From the NCBI GenBank assembly GCA_027886175.1, contig JAJNNQ010000094.1, positions 186,001-250,000 on the forward strand: a DNA stretch of 64,000 nt. The letters run 5' to 3'. The notes beneath the pieces are model-generated. The model did not search any database. It had not been told where the DNA came from and was given only the letters and a program-made list of their open reading frames with translations. Both the position numbers and the translations under genes were made by a program. The DNA comes from Phylloscopus collybita. Its lineage: Eukaryota; Chordata; Aves; Passeriformes; Phylloscopidae. The number at the start of each line of letters is the position of its first letter. Within the stretch, counting starts at the first letter, position 1. Positions 20,283-29,995 of the stretch are shown here, in pieces.

Positions 20283-20304
20283 CCCACCCTTGGGCGCCAA
20301 AATC
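20283..20304 (-). other. Primer binding site, Lys-type, unit 2
   Basis: TTGGCGCCCAAGGGTGGGGC on the minus strand, three bases from the LTR-3 edge, identical to the site of unit 1. Confidence 0.7.
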
Positions 20305-21017
20305 TGTCTTGGTTTGGAAAGACAGGTATCTGCCAGGGAAACTGAGGTTCCCCTAGGATGGAGAATACCAACCCCTCACACCCAGACGAATTATAATTTT
20401 GCAATCAAGGGCTCTCAGGCAAAGATGTTGGGAATAGGAATAACAGTTCTTTACTAGGAGGTATTAACAATACAAATATGATAGGAAACAAAACCACCCA
20501 ACCAACCAAACAAATAAACAAATAAACAATAATTTTGGAAGAAAACCCTGACAGAGTCAGAGTTTCAATCTGACCCTGTGATTCAGGATGTTGAAAGCAG
20601 TCCGAACGTAAACAGTCCAAACACTTCTGAAATGGCAGACGTGATCCTGTTGGAGCAGAGATGATTCTGCGAAGAAGCCGGTTCAGGGACGGCGAGGAGG
20701 GAGACAGGATGGCGAGCACTGGAGACAAAGAAGCTCTTGCCACACCGCAGCGAAGGAAGCGCCGAGCACCCAGCTCCTGCAGCAGGGCCGAACCACTCCT
20801 GCAGCAGGGCCGAACCACTCCTGCAGCAGGGCCGAACCGCCAACCCCCGGCCACCCCCCCCTCCCCCCCACCCCCCACCGCCAGGGCATGAGATGTATAG
20901 AAATGCAAATGCACCGCACAGGCTGGGGAAGGTAACAATGGCCTATCAAGGTGGGTCATCAGGCCCCAAAACAGATGTAAATAGAATATACAAAACCCGG
21001 CTCCACAACCCAAGACA
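20305..21017 (-). mobile_element. ERV array LTR-3 with internal 22-bp triplication
   Basis: 713 bp, longer than the other LTRs because CTCCTGCAGCAGGGCCGAACCA is present three times in tandem (about 20777-20840) where LTR-2 has one copy. Otherwise of the inner variant. Shared by units 2 and 3. Confidence 0.9.
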
Positions 21018-21096
21018 ACGTTCCACCCCTTATTCTATTACCATCTGTATCATACCTAAATTAATAAACTCCACTATACAGAATGAACCCTCACAC

Positions 21097-24000
21097 TCAG
21101 TTCTCACTTAGGATTAGGTTTTCCTGTGGTACACAACTGGTTTTCCCATCTTTCTGCATCACCCACCAAGTGTTACCAGGTCCTTGAGCAAAAACAATCC
21201 CACGGGTGGGTTCACCTTTGCCCAAGGTGGGGTTTACCCAAACAGTCTTTCCTAAGATACCTCTCATATGTACTACAGGGACTTTGTCTCCATCCACTGT
21301 GTGCAAAGGGGTAGACTGGGCAGGACCAGCTCGATTAATAGACCCTCGGGTGTTGACCATCCAGGTGGCCTTTGCTAAGTTCACTTCCCAATTTCTGAAG
21401 GTCCCCCCGCCAAGTGCTTTCAGGGTGGTCTTAAGCAGTCCATTGCACCGTTCAACTTTCCCGGCAGCTGGTGCATGATAAGGGATGTGATATATCCATT
21501 CAATGCCGTGTTCCTTAGCCCAGGTGTTTATGAGGCTGTTCTTGAAATGAGTCCCGTTGTCCGACTCAATTCTCTCAGGGGTGCCATGTCTCCACAGGAC
21601 TTGTTTTTCCAGGCCCAGGATGGTGTTCCGGGCGGTGGCATGAGGCACAGGATAGGTCTCCAGCCACCCAGTGGTGGCTTCCACCATGGTCAGCACGTAG
21701 CGCTTGCCTTGGCGGGTTTGGGGCAGTGTGATGTAATCAATCTGCCAGGCCTCCCCATACTTGTACTTGGACCACCGTCCACCGTACCAGAGGGGCTTCA
21801 CCCGCTTGGCCTGCTTGATGGCAGCACACGTCTCACAGTCGTGGATAACCTGTGAAATACTGTTCATGGTTAGATCCACCCCTCGGTCTCGTGCCCACTT
21901 ATAGGTGGCATCTCTGCCCTGATGACCTGAAGCATCATGGGCCCACCGAGCTAGGAACAACTCTCCCTTGTGTTGCCAATCCAAGTCTACCTTGGATACC
22001 TTTATCCTCGCAGCTTGATCTACTTGCTCGTTGTTCCGGTGCTCCTCATTAGCCCGACTCTTGGGGACATGGGCATCCACATGACGGACTTTCACAGGTA
22101 GTTTCCCTACCCTGATGGCAATGTCCTTCCACTCATCAGCAGCCCAGATTGGTTTTCCCCTACGCTGCCAGTTGGCTTTTTTCCACCTTTCCAGCCAGCC
22201 CCACAGAGCATTAGCCACCATCCACGAATCAGTGTAGAGGTAGAGCTTCGGCCACTTCTCTCTTTCAGCAATGTCCAGGGCCAATTGAACAGCTTTGAGT
22301 TCAGCAAGCTGGCTTGACCCACCTTCTCCTTCAGTGGCGTGTGCAACTTGTCTTGTGGGGCTCCATACGGCTGCTTTCCACTTCCGGTTCATCCCTACGA
22401 TGCGACAGGAACCATCAGTGAAAAGAGCGTAGCGTGTTTCCTCTGCTGGCAGTTGGTTGTATGGTGGAGCTTCTTCAGCCCGGGTTACTTGTTCTTCTTC
22501 GTCAGTGAGACTGAAGTTCTCAGCTTCTGGCCAGTTGGTGATTACTTCCAAAATCCCAGGGCGATTCGGGTTACCAATACGGGCGCGCTGAGTGATGAGG
22601 GCGATCCATTTGCTCCATGTAGCATCGGTGGCATGGTGGGTGGAGGGAACCTTTCCTTTAAACATCCACCCCAGCACCGGTAGTCGGGGTGCCAGGAGGA
22701 GTTGTGCTTCAGTGCCAATCACCTCTGAGGCAGCTTGAACTCCTTCGTAGGCGGCCAAGATCTCCTTCTCTGTGGGAGTGTAGTTGGCTTCAGACCCTCT
22801 GTAGCTTCGGCTCCAGAATCCCAGTGGCCGGCCTCGAGTCTCACCTGGCACCTTCTGCCACAGGCTCCAGGACAGACCATGGCTCCCGGCTGCAGAGTAG
22901 AGCACGTTCTTTACCTCTGGTCCTGTCCTGACTGGGCCAAGGGCTACCGCATGAGCGATCTCCTGCTTGATCTGGGCAAAGGCGTGTTGCTGTTCAGGGC
23001 CCCAGTGGAAATTGTTCTTCTTGCGGGTAACCAGGTAGAGAGGGCTCACAATCTGACTGTACTCAGGGATGTGCATCCTCCAAAAGCCAATGGCCCCTAG
23101 GAAAGCTTGTGTTTCCTTCTTGTTGGTTGGTGGGGACATGGCAGTGATCTTATTGATGACCTCAGTGGGAATCTGACGCCGTCCATCTTGCCACTTCACT
23201 CCCAGGAACTGGATCTCTTGGGCAGGTCCCTTGACTTTGCTCTTCTTGATGGCAAAACCGGCTTCCAGGAGAATTTGGATGATCTTCTCTCCTTTCTCAA
23301 AGACTTCCATTGCCGTGTTCCCCCACACAATGATGTCATCTATGTACTGTAGATGGTCCGGAGCCTCACCCTTTTCCAGTGCATCCTGGATCAGTCCATG
23401 GCAGATGGTGGGACTGTGCTTCCACCCCTGGGGCAGCCGATTCCAGGTGTACTGCACACCCCTCCAGGTGAAAGCAAACTGGGGTCTGCACTCTGCTGCC
23501 ACAGGAATGGAGAAGAAGGCATTGGCAATGTCAATGGTCGCGTACCACTTTGCTGCCTTGGACTCCAGCTCATACTGCAACTCCAACATGTCTGGCACAG
23601 CAGCGCTCAGTGGTGGCGTGACCTCATTCAGACCACGATAATCTACAGTCAGTCTCCATTCCCCACTGGGCTTACGCACAGGCCAGATGGGGCTGTTAAA
23701 AGGTGAATGAGCCTTACTGACCACCCCTTGGCTCTCCAGTTTACGAATCATCTCATGGATCGGGGTCACAGAGTCTCTGTCAGTGCGGTATTGCCGACGG
23801 TGCACTGTTGCTGTGGCAATTGGTACCTGTTGTTCTTCAACTCTTAGCAGTCCCACAGCAGAAGGGTCATCTGAGAGACCAGGCAAGGTATTCAGTTGTT
23901 TGATCTCTTCCGTCTCTACAGCAGCTACTCCAAAAGCCCAACGATATCCTTTTGGGTCTTTGAAATATCCATTTCTGAGATAGTCTATGCCGAGGATGCA

Positions 24001-24279
24001 CGGGGCCTCTGGGCCAGTCACAATGGGGTGTTTCTGCCACCCATTCCCAGTTAAACTCACTTCGGCCTCCACTACAGTCAGCTGCTGGGACCCTCCTGTC
24101 ACTCCAGAAATAGAAATGGGTTCTGTTCCTACATACCCTGATGGCATCAGGGTACATTGGGCACCAGTGTCAACCAAAGCCGTGTATTTTTGTGGGTCAG
24201 ATGTGCCAGGCCATCGGATCCACACAGTCCAATAGATCCGATTATCCCTTTCCTCTACCTGGCTAGAGGCAGGGCCCCT
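21097..24279 (-). CDS. pol: ERV pol, unit 3
   Basis: Open from the codon after the gag TAG to the stop at 21097; 1042 residues from the first ATG at 24225. All motifs are present: protease DTGA, RT YIDD, RNase H acidic residues, integrase HHCC and DD35E with Gly before KVERCN. The polypurine tract is at 21018-21035. Together with the open gag upstream this is the most complete coding unit in the array. Confidence 0.9.
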   Translation of the reverse strand, partial: RGPASSQVEERDNRIYWTVWIRWPGTSDPQKYTALVDTGAQCTLMPSGYVGTEPISISGVTGGSQQLTVVEAEVSLTGNGWQKHPIVTGPEAPCILGIDYLRNGYFKDPKGYRWAFGVAAVETEEIKQLNTLPGLSDDPSAVGLLRVEEQQVPIATATVHRRQYRTDRDSVTPIHEMIRKLESQGVVSKAHSPFNSPIWPVRKPSGEWRLTVDYRGLNEVTPPLSAAVPDMLELQYELESKAAKWYATIDIANAFFSIPVAAECRPQFAFTWRGVQYTWNRLPQGWKHSPTICHGLIQDALEKGEAPDHLQYIDDIIVWGNTAMEVFEKGEKIIQILLEAGFAIKKSKVKGPAQEIQFLGVKWQDGRRQIPTEVINKITAMSPPTNKKETQAFLGAIGFWRMHIPEYSQIVSPLYLVTRKKNNFHWGPEQQHAFAQIKQEIAHAVALGPVRTGPEVKNVLYSAAGSHGLSWSLWQKVPGETRGRPLGFWSRSYRGSEANYTPTEKEILAAYEGVQAASEVIGTEAQLLLAPRLPVLGWMFKGKVPSTHHATDATWSKWIALITQRARIGNPNRPGILEVITNWPEAENFSLTDEEEQVTRAEEAPPYNQLPAEETRYALFTDGSCRIVGMNRKWKAAVWSPTRQVAHATEGEGGSSQLAELKAVQLALDIAEREKWPKLYLYTDSWMVANALWGWLERWKKANWQRRGKPIWAADEWKDIAIRVGKLPVKVRHVDAHVPKSRANEEHRNNEQVDQAARIKVSKVDLDWQHKGELFLARWAHDASGHQGRDATYKWARDRGVDLTMNSISQVIHDCETCAAIKQAKRVKPLWYGGRWSKYKYGEAWQIDYITLPQTRQGKRYVLTMVEATTGWLETYPVPHATARNTILGLEKQVLWRHGTPERIESDNGTHFKNSLINTWAKEHGIEWIYHIPYHAPAAGKVERCNGLLKTTLKALGGGTFRNWEVNLAKATWMVNTRGSINRAGPAQSTPLHTVDGDKVPVVHMRGILGKTVWVNPTLGKGEPTRGIVFAQGPGNTWWVMQKDGKTSCVPQENLILSEN

Positions 24280-25785
24280 CTAGCACTGGTTATCCCCTTC
24301 CTGAGCATACATACTAGAGGTTCCTTCAAGGGGATTCAACACAGCATTGGCAGCTTGGTTATAGGAGGCTGAGGCTACTTTCATTTTCGTAGATCCCCCT
24401 TGGTGATTGTTCCTCTCCTTGAGCTCACGCACCCGTGCTGCCAGGACAGAAGTGGGTTTCCCATCCCACATTCCCATGTCTTCCCCATGGTCACGCAGAT
24501 AAAACCACAGGTCAGCTCTTGGGGTGTACCCTCTCTCTCGAGCTGGGGGTCGTTGGGCTCTAACTCTGGGGCCTGTGACTCGCACTGGTGCCACATTGGA
24601 ACTGTTTGTCCTCATCTCCTCCCTCACCCCCCTTATCTCTTCTTTGAGTTCTTTAACCACGGCAGAGATATGAGCCTGCATCGGGCCATTGATCATACTT
24701 TCATAATTCCTAAGCTTATTGGCAACAGACCCCACTGTCTCTCGATTGTCCTCAGCATTAATTGTTGCAATAAAGGTGGTGTACTGAGATGGCTCTAGAT
24801 TTGCCAGATTCCACAACATCTGCCCTGTGCATTTAACCTTGTCAGGGTCATTATCATGCTGTCCACTCCTCCCAAAAAGTACCTCCAGCACCGCCACTTC
24901 CCTCAGCTGTTGGATCCCTTCCTCCAGAGTTTTCCAGCGCATTCTATGGTGGTGCTCCTGCATTCTTTCTTTGTGGATAAATCTCTCTCTCACACTCATT
25001 AAAAGCCGCTCCCAAAGGGAAAGGGGTCCTGGCTCTCTTACAAATACCTGATTTATACCTGAGTCCTGGGTCAAGGGTTCCAAATTCCTTGCCTCACCAC
25101 TGTCCAATTGCACACCAGTACCCATGAGGTCCCAAACCCGAAGTAGCCAGGCTGTGTAAGCCTCACGCCCCCGCTGTACAATATCTTTTTGCAGGTTACG
25201 GAGACTTTCATACGACAGGGACTCGGTGATGATCTGAACATGTGATTCCCCTGCAGGTTGTGAGGGCCCTCCTTTCTTATTATCTGGGTTTGCTGTTTTC
25301 ACCTTAGATTTCTTTGTTTCCACAGGGGCAACTGCCGCTGGCTGTGACTGCCCCTGTGGTTCAGCTGGGACCTGAGCAGTTGTAATCTCTGTGGGTTTCA
25401 TTGCTGCACCATCAGGCTCTCTTTTGTCAGGGCAGGGGAAGGATTTCCCACTAGCTGGGGAGATGTACTCCCTCAGCATCTGGCTCATCTTTTCTTGCAT
25501 CTCCTTAATCAGAGCCCCCACCCAAACCGGGTGGTTTATCTCTGAGGCAGGCTGTGGGGCAGGAGCGGACTCTTGGGCTGCATTCTTATTCTCTGGGGTA
25601 CTTATTAAGGTGCTTACCCAGGCCAATTTCCCCTTATCTCTGAATGCCAAACAGAACAGGCATACCAGCAACACCAGCCACTGTATGATATCATTAGCAC
25701 TCAGAGATTTCAACCCTTCAAAAACTGGTGGGGTGGACCCAAAAAACTGTGTGAAGGGCTGGGAGAAAATTTCCCCCGGTGCCAT
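24280..25785 (-). CDS. gag: ERV gag-like ORF, unit 3
   Basis: 501 codons from ATG at 25785 to TAG at 24280-24282, same structure as unit 1: hydrophobic segment at about 32-48, no zinc knuckle, amber stop inside the inverted repeat, pol in the same frame. The frame is also open upstream for about 104 codons, with an in-frame ATG at 26040; that stretch contains WHVVVAVFLPFATPYVNMG, which resembles a signal or membrane segment. Which ATG is used cannot be told from sequence. Near the 5' end it shares variants with unit 1 rather than unit 2, although pol matches unit 2, so the unit is mosaic. Confidence 0.75.
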   Translation of the reverse strand: MAPGEIFSQPFTQFFGSTPPVFEGLKSLSANDIIQWLVLLVCLFCLAFRDKGKLAWVSTLISTPENKNAAQESAPAPQPASEINHPVWVGALIKEMQEKMSQMLREYISPASGKSFPCPDKREPDGAAMKPTEITTAQVPAEPQGQSQPAAVAPVETKKSKVKTANPDNKKGGPSQPAGESHVQIITESLSYESLRNLQKDIVQRGREAYTAWLLRVWDLMGTGVQLDSGEARNLEPLTQDSGINQVFVREPGPLSLWERLLMSVRERFIHKERMQEHHHRMRWKTLEEGIQQLREVAVLEVLFGRSGQHDNDPDKVKCTGQMLWNLANLEPSQYTTFIATINAEDNRETVGSVANKLRNYESMINGPMQAHISAVVKELKEEIRGVREEMRTNSSNVAPVRVTGPRVRAQRPPARERGYTPRADLWFYLRDHGEDMGMWDGKPTSVLAARVRELKERNNHQGGSTKMKVASASYNQAANAVLNPLEGTSSMYAQEGDNQC

Positions 25786-26108
25786 TTCCTTACAATAGGT
25801 ACCATTGTTAAAGTAACCCCAGAAGCACAGAGTTAGCCTATGATAGCTATGAATCCATGTGCTTGCTTTCCAGAGGAAGTTAAAAATCCATGAATTTCTC
25901 TCCTTATTAATCCACAAAATAAACTGAATGCCAGCCACAGTAGCCTTAGTCATAGGACCCATATTTACATAAGGAGTAGCAAATGGCAGAAATACAGCCA
26001 CCACCACGTGCCACCCAAACCAGGGAAAGCTAGACCACATTATTCTGGCCAGTGGGCTTTTATCTAATACCCAAGAACTGTTATTCCTCTCTCTCAATGC
26101 CCTCGTGC

Positions 26109-26130
26109 CCCACCCTTGGGCGCCAAAATC
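26109..26130 (-). other. Primer binding site, Lys-type, unit 3
   Basis: Same TTGGCGCCCAAGGGTGGGGC on the minus strand, next to LTR-4. Confidence 0.7.
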
Positions 26131-26797
26131 TGTCTTGGTTTGGAAAGACAGGTATCTGCCAGGGAAACTGAGGTTCCCCTAGGATGGAGAATACCAACCC
26201 CTCACACCCAGACGAATTATAATTTTGCAATCAAGGGCTCTCAGGCAAAGATGTTGGGAATAGGAATAACAGTTCTTTACTAGGAGGTATTAACAATACA
26301 AATATGATAGGCAACAAAACCACCCAACCAAACAAACAAATAAACAAATAAACAATAATTTTAGAAGAAAACCCTGACAAAGTCAGAGTTTCAATCTGAC
26401 CCTGTGATTCAGGATGTTGATAACAGTCCGAACGTAAACAGTCCAAACACTTCTGGAGTGGCAGACGTGATCCTGTTGGAGCAGAGATGATTCTGCGAAG
26501 AAAACCGGTTCAGGGGCGGCGAGGAGGGAGGCAGGAATGGCGAGCACAGGAGACGAAGATCTTGCCACCCCGCAGCGAAGGAAGCGCCGAGCACCCAGCT
26601 CCTGCAGCAGGGCAGAACCGGCGACTCCCGGCCATCTCCCCTCCCCCCCACCCCCCACCACCGGGGCATGAGATGTATAGAAATGCAAATGCACCGCACA
26701 GGCTGGGGAAGGTAACAATGGCCTATCAAGGTGGGTCATCAGGCCCCAAAACAGATGTAAATAGAATATACAAAACCCGGCTCCACAACCCAGGACA
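26131..26797 (-). mobile_element. ERV array LTR-4 (5' LTR of the array)
   Basis: 667 bp, TG/CA ends, outer variant shared with LTR-1. Its right edge (26797) meets ART 5'-flank DNA directly (GGGAGGCAGAAGTAACCC), which corresponds to position 1665 of the inverted copy A. No repeat of the LTR-1 flank (GGTGGTG) is present here. Confidence 0.9.
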
Positions 26798-26995
26798 GGG
26801 AGGCAGAAGTAACCCCCAAGTTGGGGATCAGGGACCCCAGGTTGTGTCCAGGGATCTCCTGGCCAGGAGTACCTCCCCTCCCCCTGGGCTGGGCTGACCC
26901 CACTCCCCTCCCCAGTTCCTCACTGAGGAACCCTCCCTGTGTCTCCTCCATGTCCCCTCTGTGTCCCACACTGCTCCTGGTGGTCTCTCCCCTCC

Positions 26996-28497
26996 ATGGC
27001 ACCCCTGGTTCACAACCTGGCACTGCTGGCAATGACCGTGACCACCGTGGCCATCGAGGTGAAGCCCCTGGACATGGCCGAGGACTCCTTCGATGACCAG
27101 TACCAGGGCTGCCACCTGGCTATGACTGAGGCCTTGCCGGCCCTCAATCGCTCCGAGTTCCAGAAGAATCCTCTCTTTGCCCGGGTCTGGCCCAAGGCCG
27201 TGGCCAAGTGGCAGAGCAGCGGGTCCCCTCTGTCCCCTCTGGCATCCTCAGCCCAGGCCATCGCCCTCATGGCCTTCACTATGGACAACCTGTACCAGCA
27301 GTTCAACGCGGCCACGCGCGCGGCTGGGTGCTTCCCCCAGGAGTACCGGGACAACTTCCACTTCAAAACGCTGCATTTCCTGCTGACCGATGCCCTGGCC
27401 ACTCTGAGGGAGGCAGAGAAACCCGAGTGTCGCTGTGTGTTCCGCATCGCGAGCTGGACCCAGTTCACGGCAGAGCAAGGCCAGAGGGTCCGGTTCGGTC
27501 AATTCACGCCGACGTCGCTTTGCAGAGATAGCGCTGAGGATTTTGAGATAGGCACGGTGTTCAAGATGGAGACGTGCTATGGTGTGAACATCCAGAATTT
27601 CTCCAGATTTCCTGATGAGGAGGAGGTGGTGGTCCCGCCCTTCGAAACCTTCAATGTCACCAAAGTCATCCAAAATGGGGACAAGACACAGATCTGGCTC
27701 CACTCCAATGGGACCTTCAGCAACTACAACTGCGAGTGGCTGAAAGGTGACACCACAGGGGACACCCTGGGGGGGATGGGGGCACCCCTGGGGCCATGGG
27801 GGCACCCATGACAAGGCACAGGGGACACAGGGACACTCAGTGGGGATGGGGGGCATGGACACCCACTGTGGGTGGGAGGACAAGGACACCCAGTGCTGGG
27901 GACAAGGACAGGGACACCCAGTGCTGGGGACAAGGACAGGGACACCCAGTGCTGGGGATACCAACTCCGGGGACACTGATTCAGGGCACGGGGACAGGAA
28001 CACCCATGACAGGGCACAAGGATAGGGACCCCTAGATCAAGGAGGGGACAGGGAATTCACTGCCAGGCAAAGACAGGGACAGGGATAGGGACAGGGACAC
28101 CCCCGTTCTGACCCTGTCCCTCCCCACCCAAGGCAGTGCTGTGGGGACGGGCCCTTTGTGCTGGACATGGGTGGGCTGTGATCCCCCATGGCACCCCCTG
28201 AACCCCTGGCACCCCCGACCTCTCTGACCTCTGTGACCCCTAAGCCCACCATGACCCCCCTGACCTACCTGGCCCCTGTACCCCCCCAAGACCTTGTCAC
28301 CTGTCACCTCATGGCCCCCATCTCTCCTGTTACCCCAAACCACCATTATGGCCATCCCCAATCCCCTCTTTGTCCCCCATGGTCCCCCTGATGCCCCTCT
28401 TTGTCCCCCAGGTGGGAGTGTCCCTGTGACCACCTTCCACATTGGAGGGTTCCTCCTAGCCACCACAGCCCTGGCAGTGGCCACCGGGATCCTCTGA
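26996..28497 (+). CDS. ART-B: arginine-type ecto-ADP-ribosyltransferase, two exons
   Basis: Exon 1 is 26996-27746 and exon 2 is 28412-28497 (stop TGA), joined through GTGACA/CCCCAG; 278 residues. Same layout as copy A: signal peptide 1-20, SFDDQY at 31-36, Arg in VFR (150), TPTS (171-174), EEE (208-210) before VVVPPFETF, GPI-type tail GSVPVTTFHIGGFLLATTA plus a few residues. Differs from A by scattered replacements, for example MDNLYQQF for MDDLYRQF. The intron has extra copies of a 30-bp GGGACA minisatellite. Upstream homology with A stops about 200 bases before the ATG, at LTR-4, so B lacks the octamer block found upstream of the others. Confidence 0.88.
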
Positions 28498-28504
28498 GCC
28501 ACCA

Positions 28505-28640
28505 GGCCACCAACGTCACTGAGGTCACTGTGATCACTGTGGCCACCATGGCCACCATGGTCATTACAACCACCAAGGCCACTATCATCACCAAGACTCC
28601 TTGAGCCACAGCCACTGTGACCACTGTGGCCATTATGCAA
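28505..28640 (+). repeat. Short GTGGCCAC-type minisatellite after ART-B
   Basis: Same kind of repeat as at 6800-7127 but shorter; it starts right after the stop codon of ART-B. Confidence 0.75.
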
Positions 28641-28879
28641 AGCCATTCTATCAAAAATCCTTTCAAAACAATTCCATTAAAGAATTCTGTCACACCAGCA
28701 AAAAGGGGCAATTCCCAAGCAGGGCTCGATGTTGCTCCCCACACCAACACTGCTGGGAACGTCTCTCTATCAGGACACACCCCTGTGCTCAGGGATGACA
28801 CTGCTCGAGCTGGGAGCTTGGCCCAGGTGCCCCCTCGGGCTCCTTCCAGCCCCACCCCCTCTGGGATTTGGGGATGCTG
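28641..28879. other. Unassigned spacer
   Basis: Contains 'aattccattaaagaattctgtcac' and 'cctgtgctcagggatgac'; the latter phrase recurs at 37.86 kb. No gene or complete repeat is seen. Confidence 0.4.
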
Positions 28880-29310
28880 GGAGTTGCGGTTTTGGAATCG
28901 CCCACCGGAGGGCAGCAGCGAGCGGGGTTCAACAGCGGCACTGCGCATGCGCCGGCCCCAGCTGCAGTTCCGGGTGCCCCCAGCAGGCGGCAGCACGAGC
29001 TGGCGGCGCTGCCCATCCCGGCCCCGGGGCTCTGCAATGGTTTGGGATGGAGCGACCTTAAAGCGCCTGCGGTGCCAGCGCTGCCGTGGGCAGGGACAGC
29101 TTCCCCTGCGCCAGGCTGCTCCAGGCACCCCAACCTGCCCAGAGACACGGCCAGGCACCGGGCAGGGACAGCTTCCCCTGCGCCAGGCTGCTCCAGGCAC
29201 CCCAGCCTGCCCTGGGACACGGACAGGCACCGGGCAGGGACAGCTTCCCCTGTGCCAGGCTGCTCCAGGCACCCCAACCTGCCCTGGGACACGGCCAGGG
29301 CCCGGGTAGA
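28880..29310 (-). mobile_element. CR1-like 3' end with 3 tandem sub-repeats
   Basis: GC-rich block (28900-29040), then the CR1-like end (TTAAGGTCGCTCC on the minus strand) and three copies of the 70-72 bp unit. Long open frames through it are by-products of its GC content. Confidence 0.6.
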
Positions 29311-29768
29311 CTCAGCTTCTCTGTGAAACCTGCACTGGGACCTCATCACCCTCACAGGGAAGGATTTCATTGGAAAATGGGTGGTGATGCCTTTGAAAGC
29401 AACTCAGTGGGTTTTGGGAGTCTTAGGGAGAAATGGGTGTCAATGTCTTCAAAATGGGTCTGGATGTCTCTACAGAGGTGAAGGTTTTCACAGGACTCTC
29501 ATGGTTTGAGCAGAAAGTTTGAACTCCTGAACTTGAGAGGTAATGGGTGAAACGGGTCCCCACAAAGTCCAACCAGTCCATCCCAGACTGCCTGAACTCC
29601 TGGACTTTGGGGGAAAATGACAGGTCCAAGGGGGGGTGCGGGGGAGGTGGTTTGGGAGGGCTGCACCTTCCCAGCAGCCCCGTTCAGCTGATGGGGAAAG
29701 GGAGAGAGCAGCGTGCGGCCGAGAGCTGGGGATGGAAGGAGGCTGCGTCCTCCAAAACCTCGAGAGAG
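29311..29768. repeat. Segmental duplication unit, part 1
   Basis: Shared with 46390-46853 and, inverted, with 59784-60240. It holds no recognisable gene. It supplies the matching flank that shows the LTR insertion beside it was copied by duplication. Confidence 0.6.
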
Positions 29769-29940
29769 GAACCTGTCCTGGGGTGACGTCACGATGTTGT
29801 ATCCCCAATCGTCTGTTTACGCTGGGTATTACACTCTGTGCCTTTCATATTGGCTCTGAGAGTAAAACCGGGGGAGAAGTGCACAGTTTGTTTTCAGAAA
29901 CCTCTCTCTGCCAGGCTGGTTTTTAATAGTCACAGAGAGG

Positions 29941-29995
<55 letters not shown>

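Noticed and set aside
20277..20304. Gag start at the TTG codon right after the primer site
   Set aside because: TTG is not a normal eukaryotic start and lies in the leader. The ATG in AAGGAAATGG, or the in-frame ATG about 85 codons upstream of it, is more likely.
28880..29370. Overlapping 100-300 codon frames in the GC-rich CR1-associated blocks (also 8.0-8.7, 37.9-38.4, 51.3-52.0, 60.1-60.7 kb)
   Set aside because: Up to four frames are open at once because of high GC and the 72-bp repeat (a multiple of three); the sequence is a repeat.
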